A DNA stretch of 64,000 bases from Zoogloea sp035335645. GTDB taxonomy: Bacteria > Pseudomonadota > Gammaproteobacteria > Burkholderiales > Rhodocyclaceae. How positions within the stretch are numbered: position 1 is the first letter of the stretch; each line of letters opens with the position of its first letter. The position numbers and the translations under genes were made by a program. Location of the stretch: contig DAOQMM010000002.1 in NCBI GenBank assembly GCA_035335645.1, positions 1-64,000 of the forward strand, given 5' to 3'. Below the pieces are notes generated by a model that saw nothing but the letters and a program-made list of their open reading frames with translations, had not been told where the DNA came from and did not search any database. This document shows, one piece after another, positions 8,508 to 15,631 of the stretch.

Positions 8508-8770
8508 TTTCAGACGGCATCGTGCGATGACAGGCGATACCGTCTTTGTAATCGCCGGCCGGGACACGGGCCGTGACAAATGCCGCCACAGAGCCTGTGG
8601 CGCCCTGCAATTCCGTCACGCTGTAGAGTCGATCACCAGAAAGTGAAGACAAATGGCACGGTTTCTCCGCGGGGAGACGTGTGCGGAGGGGATGTGCCGG
8701 AGGTCCGCCGGGCCCGAAGAATGCGCCGGAAACCGTACCGGTCGGCGCCCCGTCGGGCGGGGCGTGGTGT
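8508..8770. other. Intergenic region between amidohydrolase and TPR genes
   Basis: About 260 bp separate two minus-strand genes. A 7-bp stem CGCCCCG/CGGGGCG with loop TCGGG at 8746-8764 lies just past the amidohydrolase stop, but has no T-run and is only a weak terminator candidate. The rest should hold the TPR gene promoter; no clear boxes stand out. Confidence 0.45.
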
Positions 8771-9940
8771 TCAGGCGTCGGCGAGCCAGCGTTGCACGAG
8801 ACGCACCCAATAGGCGACGCCATAGGGGATGGCGGCGTCGTTGAAGTCATAGTGGGGATTGTGCAGGGTGCAGCCGCCCTCCCCCGGCCCATTGCCGAGC
8901 CAGATGTAGCAGCCGGGCTTTTCCTGAAGGAAATAGGAGAAGTCCTCGGCGCCCATGCTCGGCCGGGGATCGACGCTGACCCGGGCATCGCCGCACACCT
9001 CGGCGGCCACGCGGGCACAGAATTCGGCCTCGGCCACGCTGTTGATGGTCGGCGGATAGCCGCGTCGGTACTCGAAATGGACGTTCGCCCCGAAGGCCGC
9101 ACCGACGCCGGCGCAGATGCGTTGCATGGCGTCCTCGACGCGGGCCTGCAGTTCGGGTCTGAATGCGCGGACGGTGCCGCCGATGCGGGCCACATCGGGG
9201 ATCACGTTGTAGGCGTCGCCGGCCTGGAACTGGGTGACGGACAGCACCACCGCGTCCTGGGGATCCGTGCCGCGGCTGACCACCGACTGGAGGGCCTGGA
9301 CCAGAGCGGCTCCGGCGAGCACCGGGTCGATGCCCTGATGGGGCATGGCGGCGTGGGCGCCGTGGCCGCGGATCTCGATGTCGAAGCGGTCGGCACAGGC
9401 CATCACTGCACCGCGATGCACGGCGATTTCGCCCAGAGGCAGGCCCGGCCAGTTGTGCAGGCCGAACACGGCGTCCATCGGGAAGCGCTCGAAGAGGCCG
9501 TCGGCGATCATCTCGGGCGCCCCGCCCTCCCCTTCCTCGGCCGGCTGGAACAGGAAATACACGGTACCGTCGAATTCCGGGTGACGGCTCAGGTGGGCCG
9601 CGGCGCCCAGGAGCATGGCGGTGTGGCCGTCGTGTCCGCAGGCGTGCATGCGGCCCGGGTGGCGGGAGTGGTGGGCGAAGTCGTTCTTTTCCTGAATGGG
9701 CAGGGCGTCCATGTCGGCCCGCAGGCCAATGGCGCGGCGCCCGGAGCCGGCCCTGAGCACGCCCACGACGCCGGTCTTGCCGATGCCGGTGTGGGTTTCG
9801 ATGCCGAGGGCGCGCAGGCGTTCCGCCACCAGGCCGGCCGTGCGGTGCTCCTCGAAGGCAAGCTCGGGGTGCGCGTGGATGTCTCGGCGGAGCGCGGTGA
9901 TGTCGGCGTGATCCGCCCGCAGGGAATCAAGGAGGTGCAT
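8771..9940 (-). CDS. M20 family amidohydrolase (hippurate hydrolase-like)
   Basis: The 389-aa enzyme is an M20D metallopeptidase/amidohydrolase of the HipO/AbgB/ILL type, which cleaves N-acyl amino acids. Metal-site motifs are present in order: the GLRADMDALP segment, HACGHDGHTAMLLG (about residues 98-111) supplying Cys and His ligands, PAEEGEGGA with the catalytic Glu, a HNWPG His, and MGAEDFSYF near the C-terminus. The small dimerisation domain lies between about residues 180 and 290. The exact substrate (hippurate, N-acetyl amino acid, indole-acyl conjugate) cannot be read from sequence. It is a single gene divergent from the deacetylase-like gene at 10011 with about 70 bp between them. 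Confidence 0.9.
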   Translation of the reverse strand: MHLLDSLRADHADITALRRDIHAHPELAFEEHRTAGLVAERLRALGIETHTGIGKTGVVGVLRAGSGRRAIGLRADMDALPIQEKNDFAHHSRHPGRMHACGHDGHTAMLLGAAAHLSRHPEFDGTVYFLFQPAEEGEGGAPEMIADGLFERFPMDAVFGLHNWPGLPLGEIAVHRGAVMACADRFDIEIRGHGAHAAMPHQGIDPVLAGAALVQALQSVVSRGTDPQDAVVLSVTQFQAGDAYNVIPDVARIGGTVRAFRPELQARVEDAMQRICAGVGAAFGANVHFEYRRGYPPTINSVAEAEFCARVAAEVCGDARVSVDPRPSMGAEDFSYFLQEKPGCYIWLGNGPGEGGCTLHNPHYDFNDAAIPYGVAYWVRLVQRWLADA

Positions 9941-10010
9941 GGTGCATTCGCGTGTCCGGCCCGCGGGCCGTATGGTTCAATGATAGCAGCCGCCTGCCGC
10001 CCTGCTCCCG

Positions 10011-10931
10011 ATGAAGCTCTTCTACGCCGACCATTTCGTCCTGCCCCTGCCGCCGGGGCACCGCTTCCCCATGGAGAAGTACGCCCGCCTGCGCGAGCGC
10101 CTGCAGGCTTCGGGCCTGTTCCGTCCGGACGATTTCCACGAACCGCCACCTGCCACCGACACGGAGATCCTGCGTGCCCATGACGCGGGCTACCTGCAGC
10201 GGGTGGTCCGTGGGCAGCTGACGCCGGACGAGCTGCGCCTGATCGGCTTTCCGTGGTCGCCGGCCATGGTGGAGCGTTCGCGCCGATCGTCCGGGGCCAC
10301 GCTGGCGGCCTGCCGGGCGGCGCTGGAGGACGGCTGCGCGGTCAATCTGGCGGGCGGCACCCACCACGCCTTCCGCGACCGGGGGGAAGGCTTCTGCGTC
10401 TTCAACGACGCGGCCATCGCGGCGCTGGCCATGCGCGCCGAGCACCGTGTGGAGCGGCTCGCCATCGTGGATTGCGATGTGCACCAGGGCAACGGGACCG
10501 CCGCCATCCTGGCGCATCGGGCCGACTGCTTCACCTGCAGCCTCCATGGCGCGAAAAACTATCCTTTCGACAAGGAACGCAGCGACCTGGACGTGGAACT
10601 GCCCGACGGTACCGCCGACGGTCCTTATCTGGACGCCCTGGCGATGGCGCTGGAGACCGTGTTCGCGCGCGCCGATCCCCAGCTCGTGATCTACCTGGCC
10701 GGCGCCGACCCCTACGCCGATGACCGCCTTGGCCGCCTTGCCCTGAGCCTGGACGGGCTGGCCGCGCGGGACCGTCTGGTGCTGGGCGAATGCCGGCGCC
10801 GCGGCGTGTCGGTGGCGATCGCCATGGCCGGCGGCTATGCTCGACAGATCGACGACACCGTGGCGATCCACGCCCGCACCGTCACCCTCGCCCGGCAGCG
10901 CTTCGCGCCGGGCCCCACGGAGGCCCCATGA
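10011..10931 (+). CDS. Histone deacetylase-fold amidohydrolase
   Basis: The 306-aa protein has an intact arginase/deacetylase active site: His118-His119 in GGTHHAF, zinc ligands Asp156 and His158 in DCDVHQGNGT, Asp233 in AGADPYADD, and the transition-state Tyr276 in AGGYA. It is therefore expected to be a zinc-dependent deacetylase. Bacterial members act on acetylated small molecules (acetoin-utilisation AcuC, acetylpolyamines) or on protein lysines; the substrate here is unknown. The stop codon overlaps the start of the NYN/LOTUS gene in an ATGA, so the two are translationally coupled and may work together. The protein lacks the long loops of polyamine deacetylases and resembles the short deacetylases common in proteobacteria. 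Confidence 0.9.
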   Translation: MKLFYADHFVLPLPPGHRFPMEKYARLRERLQASGLFRPDDFHEPPPATDTEILRAHDAGYLQRVVRGQLTPDELRLIGFPWSPAMVERSRRSSGATLAACRAALEDGCAVNLAGGTHHAFRDRGEGFCVFNDAAIAALAMRAEHRVERLAIVDCDVHQGNGTAAILAHRADCFTCSLHGAKNYPFDKERSDLDVELPDGTADGPYLDALAMALETVFARADPQLVIYLAGADPYADDRLGRLALSLDGLAARDRLVLGECRRRGVSVAIAMAGGYARQIDDTVAIHARTVTLARQRFAPGPTEAP

Positions 10932-11770
10932 GCCAAGAATCCCACATCGCCCTGCTCATCGACGCGGACAACTGCCCTGCCGCCAAGATCGAGGAGATCC
11001 TCGACGAACTGGCCAAATACGGCGTGATCAACATCCGCCGCGCCTACGGCAACTGGAAGAGCCCGGGGCTGAAGAGCTGGGAGGCGGTGCTCCACGAATA
11101 CGCCATCCAGCCGATGCAGCAGTTCGCCTACACCAAGGGCAAGAACGCCACGGATTCGGCGATGATCATCGACGCGATGGATCTGCTCTACAGCCAGAAC
11201 CTGGACGGCTTCTGCCTGGCCTCGTCGGACTCCGACTTCACGCCGCTGGTGATGCGCATCCGTGCCAACGGCCTGAAGGTCTTCGGTTTCGGCGAGAAGA
11301 AGACGCCCTCGCCTTTCGTGAATGCGTGCTCCAAGTTCCTGTACCTGGAAAACCTCGGGGCGACCGACGCCGATACGCCGGCATCCGAGGTGCCGCCAGC
11401 AGCGGTTCCGTCCGCCCGGGCCGAACCCGATGGCGGAGCGGGACGCGGTGCTGCCGCCGGTGACGCGGGCAAGGCCGCCGAGTCCAGCACGCGCCCGGTC
11501 GCCCGCCCCACTCCGCGGGAGCTGCGCGGCGACGCACGTCTGGTCAATCTGCTGCGCAAGTCGGTAGAGGCCGCCGCCGACGACGAGGGCTGGGCGGCGC
11601 TCGGGGAAGTCGGCCAGCACATCTCCAAGCAGGCCTCTTTCGATTCGCGCAACGTGGGCTACGCCCGCCTGCGGGATCTGATGCAGGACATCGGCCTGTT
11701 CGACGTCAGCCAGCGGGACAAGGCCATCTACGTGCGCGACAAGCGCCTGGCGCGCAAGCCCGCGCCCTGA
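10928..11770 (+). CDS. NYN-domain putative RNase with C-terminal OST-HTH/LOTUS domain
   Basis: The start is the ATG at 10928, overlapping the previous stop by 4 nt, and gives 280 aa. Residues 1-150 form a NYN (PIN-like) domain of the LabA/DUF88 type with conserved acidic residues in LLIDADNC, the TKGKNATDSAMIID stretch and the SSDSDF motif. A Pro/Ala-rich linker (about 155-205) follows. The C-terminal 70 residues look like an OST-HTH/LOTUS RNA-binding winged helix (RNVGYARLRDLMQDIGLF). The family is thought to cut or bind structured RNA. Its coupling to a deacetylase-fold enzyme is the notable context. Confidence 0.88.
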   Translation: MSQESHIALLIDADNCPAAKIEEILDELAKYGVINIRRAYGNWKSPGLKSWEAVLHEYAIQPMQQFAYTKGKNATDSAMIIDAMDLLYSQNLDGFCLASSDSDFTPLVMRIRANGLKVFGFGEKKTPSPFVNACSKFLYLENLGATDADTPASEVPPAAVPSARAEPDGGAGRGAAAGDAGKAAESSTRPVARPTPRELRGDARLVNLLRKSVEAAADDEGWAALGEVGQHISKQASFDSRNVGYARLRDLMQDIGLFDVSQRDKAIYVRDKRLARKPAP

Positions 11771-11804
11771 ACCGCCCGCGCCGGCCACCCCGCGCGCCGC
11801 TGGC

Positions 11805-11810
11805 TATAAT
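11805..11810 (+). promoter_or_regulatory. Candidate -10 element TATAAT before the MoxR gene
   Basis: A perfect TATAAT sits 28 bp before the ATG at 11838 in otherwise GC-rich sequence. No recognisable -35 hexamer lies 16-18 bp upstream, so this is a tentative promoter. Confidence 0.4.
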
Positions 11811-11837
11811 CGCCCTTCCCCCAAGAGGACTGCGCCC

Positions 11838-12680
11838 ATGCGATTCGAAGGTACCGAGACTTACGTTGCCACCCCCGACCTGATGCTGGCCGTCAACGCG
11901 GCTGTCACCCTGCAGCGGCCTTTGCTCATCAAGGGCGAACCGGGCACCGGCAAGACCCTGCTGGCCGAAGAGGTGGCCGCCGCGCTGGGCATGCCCCTGG
12001 TGCAGTGGCACATCAAATCCACCACCAAGGCCCAGCAGGGCTTGTACGAATATGACGCAGTGTCACGCCTGCGGGATTCCCAGCTCGGTGACGACCGGGT
12101 CAAGGACATCGGCCAGTACATCGTGCGCGGGCCCCTGTGGCAGGCCTTTGAATCCGACGTCCCCTGCGTGGTGCTGATCGACGAGATCGACAAGGCCGAC
12201 ATCGAATTCCCCAACGACCTGCTGCGGGAACTGGACCGCATGGAGTTCTACGTCTATGAAACCCGCCAGTTGGTCAAGGCGCGTCATCGGCCCATCGTGT
12301 TCATCACGTCCAACAACGAGAAGGAGCTGCCGGACGCCTTCCTGCGCCGCTGCTTCTTCCATTACATCAAGTTCCCGGACCGGGACACGATGCAGAAGAT
12401 CGTGGATGTGCACTTCCCGGGCCTCAAGCCGGCCCTCATCCAGGAGGCCCTGCAGGTCTTCTTCGGCCTGCGCGAGGTGCCGGGCCTCAAGAAAAAGCCG
12501 TCCACGTCCGAGCTGATCGACTGGCTGAAGCTGCTGGTGGCGGAGGACATTCCGCCCGAAGCCCTGCATTCGACGGACCGCAAGGTCATCGTCCCGCCCC
12601 TGCACGGGGCGCTGCTCAAGAACGAGCAGGACATGCACCTCTTCGAGCGCCTGGTGTTCATGGCCCAGCGCAACCGCTGA
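11838..12680 (+). CDS. MoxR-family AAA+ ATPase (CoxD-like)
   Basis: The 280-aa ATPase has Walker A GEPGTGKT (about residues 33-40), Walker B VVLIDEIDKAD (about 115), a sensor-1 region ITSNNEKELPDAFLRRC, and the compact size of MoxR proteins. MoxR ATPases act as chaperones with a VWA-domain partner to activate metalloenzymes or complexes. The next gene, 10 bp away, is such a partner. The closest architecture is the CoxD/CoxE pair known from carbon monoxide dehydrogenase operons, but no CO dehydrogenase genes are in the window, so the client is unknown. Confidence 0.9.
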   Translation: MRFEGTETYVATPDLMLAVNAAVTLQRPLLIKGEPGTGKTLLAEEVAAALGMPLVQWHIKSTTKAQQGLYEYDAVSRLRDSQLGDDRVKDIGQYIVRGPLWQAFESDVPCVVLIDEIDKADIEFPNDLLRELDRMEFYVYETRQLVKARHRPIVFITSNNEKELPDAFLRRCFFHYIKFPDRDTMQKIVDVHFPGLKPALIQEALQVFFGLREVPGLKKKPSTSELIDWLKLLVAEDIPPEALHSTDRKVIVPPLHGALLKNEQDMHLFERLVFMAQRNR

Positions 12681-12690
12681 GCGCGGCGCG

Positions 12691-13869
12691 ATGCTGATCG
12701 ATTTCTTCCTGCATCTGCGCGAACGCAAGCTGCCGGTCTCCACCAAGGAATTCCTGACCCTCCTGGAAGCCCTGCAGGCGGGTCTGGCGCGGCACAGCCT
12801 GGACGACTTCTACTTCCTGGCACGCAGTTGTCTGGTGAAGGACGAAGCCCATTTCGACCGCTTCGACCAGGCGTTCGGCGAATACTTCAAGGGCGTGCAG
12901 GCGATTCCCGGCCTGGACGTGGATCTGCCCGACGAGTGGCTGAAGGCCACGATGAAGCGCCACCTCAGCCCGGCGGACAAGGCCAAGCTGGAAAAGCTGG
13001 GCTGGGACACGCTGATGGCGGAATTCAAGAAGCGTCTGCAGGAACAGCGGGAGCGCCACGCGGGCGGCTCGAAATGGGTCGGTACGGGGGGCACTTCGCC
13101 CTTCGGCAACAGCGGCTATCACCCGGAAGGCATCCGCGTGGGGGGCGAATCGGCCGGCAATCGCACCGCGGTGAAGGTGTGGGACCGGCGGGAGTACCGC
13201 AACCTGGACGATTCCGTCGAACTGGGCACGCGCAACATCAAGGTCGCGCTGCGCCGGCTGCGCCGCTTCGCCCGCCTCGGCGCGCCCGACGAGCTGGACC
13301 TGGACGGCACCATCGCCGCCACCGCGCGCAATGCGGGCTACCTGGACCTGCTCATGCGGCCGGAGCGCCACAATGCGGTGAAGGTGCTGATCTTCTTCGA
13401 CGTGGGCGGCTCCATGGACCCCCACGTGAAGGTCTGTGAGGAACTGTTTTCCGCCTGCCGGGCAGAGTTCAAGCACCTGGAGTACTTCTACTTCCACAAC
13501 TGCGTGTACGACCACGTGTGGCGCGACAGCACCCGGCGCTATACCGAGCGCACGCCACTGGCGGACGTGATCCACAAATATGGCCCGGATTACAAACTGA
13601 TCTTCGTCGGTGACGCGACCATGAGTCCCTACGAGATCCTGCAGCCCAACGGTTCCATCGAATACGCCAGCAGCGAGGCCGGCGCCGTCTGCCTGCGCCG
13701 TCTGGCGGACGCCTATCCGGCCCTGGCTTGGCTCAATCCGGAGCCGGAGCGCACCTGGGAGTTTCGCCAGTCCATCGGAATCATTCGCGAACTGCTCGGC
13801 GAGCGGATGTTCCCCTTGACCCTCGACGGCCTGACGCGCGCCATCGCGCACCTGTCGCGCAAGCACTGA
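12691..13869 (+). CDS. VWA-domain CoxE-like protein
   Basis: The 392-aa protein opens with MLIDFFLHLRERKLPVSTKEFLTLL-type sequence typical of CoxE-like proteins. The C-terminal von Willebrand A domain begins near residue 230 and carries a MIDAS motif of the D-x-G-x-S form (FFDVGGSMDP). A Gly/Ser-rich linker (about 125-160) joins the halves. It is expected to bind the preceding MoxR ATPase and present it to a metalloprotein client. It shares an operon with that ATPase, the genes being 10 bp apart. Confidence 0.9.
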   Translation: MLIDFFLHLRERKLPVSTKEFLTLLEALQAGLARHSLDDFYFLARSCLVKDEAHFDRFDQAFGEYFKGVQAIPGLDVDLPDEWLKATMKRHLSPADKAKLEKLGWDTLMAEFKKRLQEQRERHAGGSKWVGTGGTSPFGNSGYHPEGIRVGGESAGNRTAVKVWDRREYRNLDDSVELGTRNIKVALRRLRRFARLGAPDELDLDGTIAATARNAGYLDLLMRPERHNAVKVLIFFDVGGSMDPHVKVCEELFSACRAEFKHLEYFYFHNCVYDHVWRDSTRRYTERTPLADVIHKYGPDYKLIFVGDATMSPYEILQPNGSIEYASSEAGAVCLRRLADAYPALAWLNPEPERTWEFRQSIGIIRELLGERMFPLTLDGLTRAIAHLSRKH

Positions 13870-13883
13870 GCCCGGAAAAGGCA

Positions 13884-13910
13884 TCGGCCGCGGACGATGG
13901 CCGCGGCCGA
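13884..13910. terminator. Hairpin between convergent VWA and MBL genes
   Basis: A perfect 10-bp stem TCGGCCGCGG/CCGCGGCCGA encloses a 7-nt loop midway between two converging genes. Neither side has a T-run, so it may be a weak or Rho-assisted bidirectional terminator. Confidence 0.5.
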
Positions 13911-13935
13911 CATGCAGACCACCCGCAGCTGCGAC

Positions 13936-14706
13936 TTACGGCGCCCGGTAGTTGTCCTGGGTCATCAGGTCGATGCCGCAGGGGAGGTTCTCGATCCAGT
14001 CGAGGAAGCGGTTCACCATCGCCTTGCCCTCGAAGCGGCAGCCGTGCTGGGGCACGATCATGTCCACGTCCAGCTGGCGCACCATGTGCACCCAGTAGCG
14101 GCAGATCTTGTTTGAAATCATGTAACGGCGATGGAAGCCGGCCATGGTGATGACGTGATCGTCGAAGTTGCGCACTGGCTCGGCAGCCTGGGCGTGGTCT
14201 ACAAGGGAGGTGCCCATGTCGCCGGAAAAGAGGATCTTGGCGACCGGATCGTAGAACTGGAAATTCCCCTCGGAATGCATGAAGTGGGCGGGTAGCGCCT
14301 TGATGCGGCTGTCCCCCAGCGCGATGTTCATGCCCTCGTCGGGGATGCCGGTGATACGGCTGGTGTAGTCCTTGCCAGTGGTGAAATGGGGCACGAAGCG
14401 CGCCCACAGGCGGGAAATCATCACCCGGCAATGGGTTGTCACCATCCACTTGTTGAGCGACGCGATGATGTCCGGATCGGCGTGGGTGGCGAAGATGTAA
14501 TCCAGCCCGCGGGACGGGAAGAAGCGCTGCATGGCCATCAGCAGGCCGTTGTAGGTCATGTTGCCGCCAGGATCGACCAGTGCGCCGTGTTCGCCGTCGA
14601 CGATCAGGAACTGGTTGCACTGGACCGCGTGATCGGCCTCTTCGTCCACCAGGTCGTAAAAGGCCAGGCAGGCGTGCTTGCCATCATTGAAGAGTTCTAC
14701 CGCCAT
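13936..14706 (-). CDS. MBL-fold di-iron oxidoreductase-like protein
   Basis: The 256-aa protein has the metallo-beta-lactamase fold of the oxygen-binding di-iron (ODP) group, like the N-terminal half of flavodiiron proteins. Putative metal ligands are His75, Asp77 and Asp79 (HADPD), His144 (FMHSEGN), Asp163 (SGD) and the His of VPQHGC. The classical HxExD motif reads H-x-D-x-D here. There is no flavodoxin domain, so it cannot be a complete flavodiiron NO/O2 reductase; related stand-alone proteins serve as O2 sensors or phosphodiesterase-like enzymes. It is transcribed alone, divergent from the secreted-protein gene. Function is not assignable beyond the fold. Confidence 0.75.
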   Translation of the reverse strand: MAVELFNDGKHACLAFYDLVDEEADHAVQCNQFLIVDGEHGALVDPGGNMTYNGLLMAMQRFFPSRGLDYIFATHADPDIIASLNKWMVTTHCRVMISRLWARFVPHFTTGKDYTSRITGIPDEGMNIALGDSRIKALPAHFMHSEGNFQFYDPVAKILFSGDMGTSLVDHAQAAEPVRNFDDHVITMAGFHRRYMISNKICRYWVHMVRQLDVDMIVPQHGCRFEGKAMVNRFLDWIENLPCGIDLMTQDNYRAP

Positions 14707-14880
14707 GGGTGCGCTCGTGTGTCAAAAAGTCATTATTTGCAATTGCGTGACACTGTAACGGGTTCCCTGAAAGCCTGAAAGCCCTTCTCTAGATTGCGAT
14801 GAGGCCGATGCCCTGTATTGCAGTGCAAGAATGGAGTATGGTTCGCACTCCCGATTTCAACCGCTGGAAGATTGTTCCCG
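14707..14880. other. Divergent promoter region
   Basis: The 174 bp between the MBL gene and the secreted-protein gene are less GC-rich than the surroundings. They contain GTGTCA (14719-14724) and TGACAC (14748-14753) as an inverted repeat with a 23-nt AT-rich spacer, next to the MBL start. It could be an operator or leader hairpin. No confident -35/-10 pair was found. Confidence 0.45.
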
Positions 14881-15531
14881 ATGCGCCGCTTCGTCCGCTC
14901 TTTCGCCGTCACCTGCCTCCTCCCCTTGAGCGTGTTTGGGATGCCCGCTGCCGCTCAGAGTCTGTCCTCCTCGTCTGCAGGAAAGGCCAGAATGGGCATG
15001 TCGTCCGGGTTCGGCTCATCCGGGATGGGCTCGGCCAACACACTCTCCGGCGGAATCGGAACCCGCAGCCTACTGGATTCCAAACAGAACGGCCCGCAGA
15101 TCAAGGATTTGCGGCGCCCGTCCGCGTCCGAATGTGCGATGCGTGAACTGGCGGGCAAGAAGTCGCCGGGCATGACGGCCAATGGGCAAGCGGGCAGCGG
15201 CAAAGTGACGACGTACACGGATGCATCGTCCCTGCGCGGACGTAGTGGCGACATCTACGGTGATTGCGACGGAGCCCAGGGAATGCGTCGCAGGGGCGCG
15301 GGAGGAAGCACCGGAACGTCGTCGTTCGTCGGGATCGGTAGCGCTACACGTCCCCAGACCGCCTACGACCGGCGTACCGGTACCTTGAAGGCTGCCAAGG
15401 ACGGCTATGTGAACCGTGGGGCGACCAGTTCCATGATGCCCAAGCATCCGGAGTCCGCTTATGACCCGGTGACCGGCACGCTCAAACCGCCCCGGGTGCA
15501 AAGCGCGTACCAGATCTATCAGCAGCAATAA
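14881..15531 (+). CDS. Secreted protein of unknown function with AYDxxTGTLK repeats
   Basis: I choose the ATG at 14881 because it begins a clear signal peptide (MRRFVRSF... ending GMPAAA-QS); an upstream in-frame start adds 21 residues that would bury it. The protein is 216 aa. The mature part is Gly/Ser-rich, has one likely Cys pair (Cys at SECAMREL and at GDCDGA), and near the C-terminus holds two copies of AYD-x2-TGTLK (R/P variable) separated by about 32 residues, with a third partial AYQIY at the end. I recognise no family. It probably acts in the periplasm or outside the cell. The following hairpin mainly serves the converging htpG gene. Confidence 0.75.
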   Translation: MRRFVRSFAVTCLLPLSVFGMPAAAQSLSSSSAGKARMGMSSGFGSSGMGSANTLSGGIGTRSLLDSKQNGPQIKDLRRPSASECAMRELAGKKSPGMTANGQAGSGKVTTYTDASSLRGRSGDIYGDCDGAQGMRRRGAGGSTGTSSFVGIGSATRPQTAYDRRTGTLKAAKDGYVNRGATSSMMPKHPESAYDPVTGTLKPPRVQSAYQIYQQQ

Positions 15532-15577
15532 AACACAGGGCGATGCAGAACGGCCCTGGAGGCCCTGCATCGCCCTG
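15531..15577 (-). terminator. Intrinsic terminator downstream of htpG
   Basis: A perfect 13-bp inverted repeat CAGGGCGATGCAG/CTGCATCGCCCTG (15536-15548 and 15565-15577) is followed on the minus strand by TGTTTTATTG. It terminates htpG, which ends at 15632, and overlaps the end of the converging secreted-protein gene region. Confidence 0.8.
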
Positions 15578-15631
15578 GGTTGCGGAGCAGCGCGGCCGGA
15601 GGGCGGTTGAACCCTTCCGGCACGTTCGACC

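Noticed and set aside
5643..8576. Nearly 1000-codon plus-strand frame opposite the TPR gene
   Set aside because: Repeat structure mirrors the TPR gene on the other strand. No start signal and no known domain.
8746..8764. Strong terminator after the amidohydrolase gene
   Set aside because: Only a 7-bp stem without any T-run; listed in the intergenic note but not called as a terminator.
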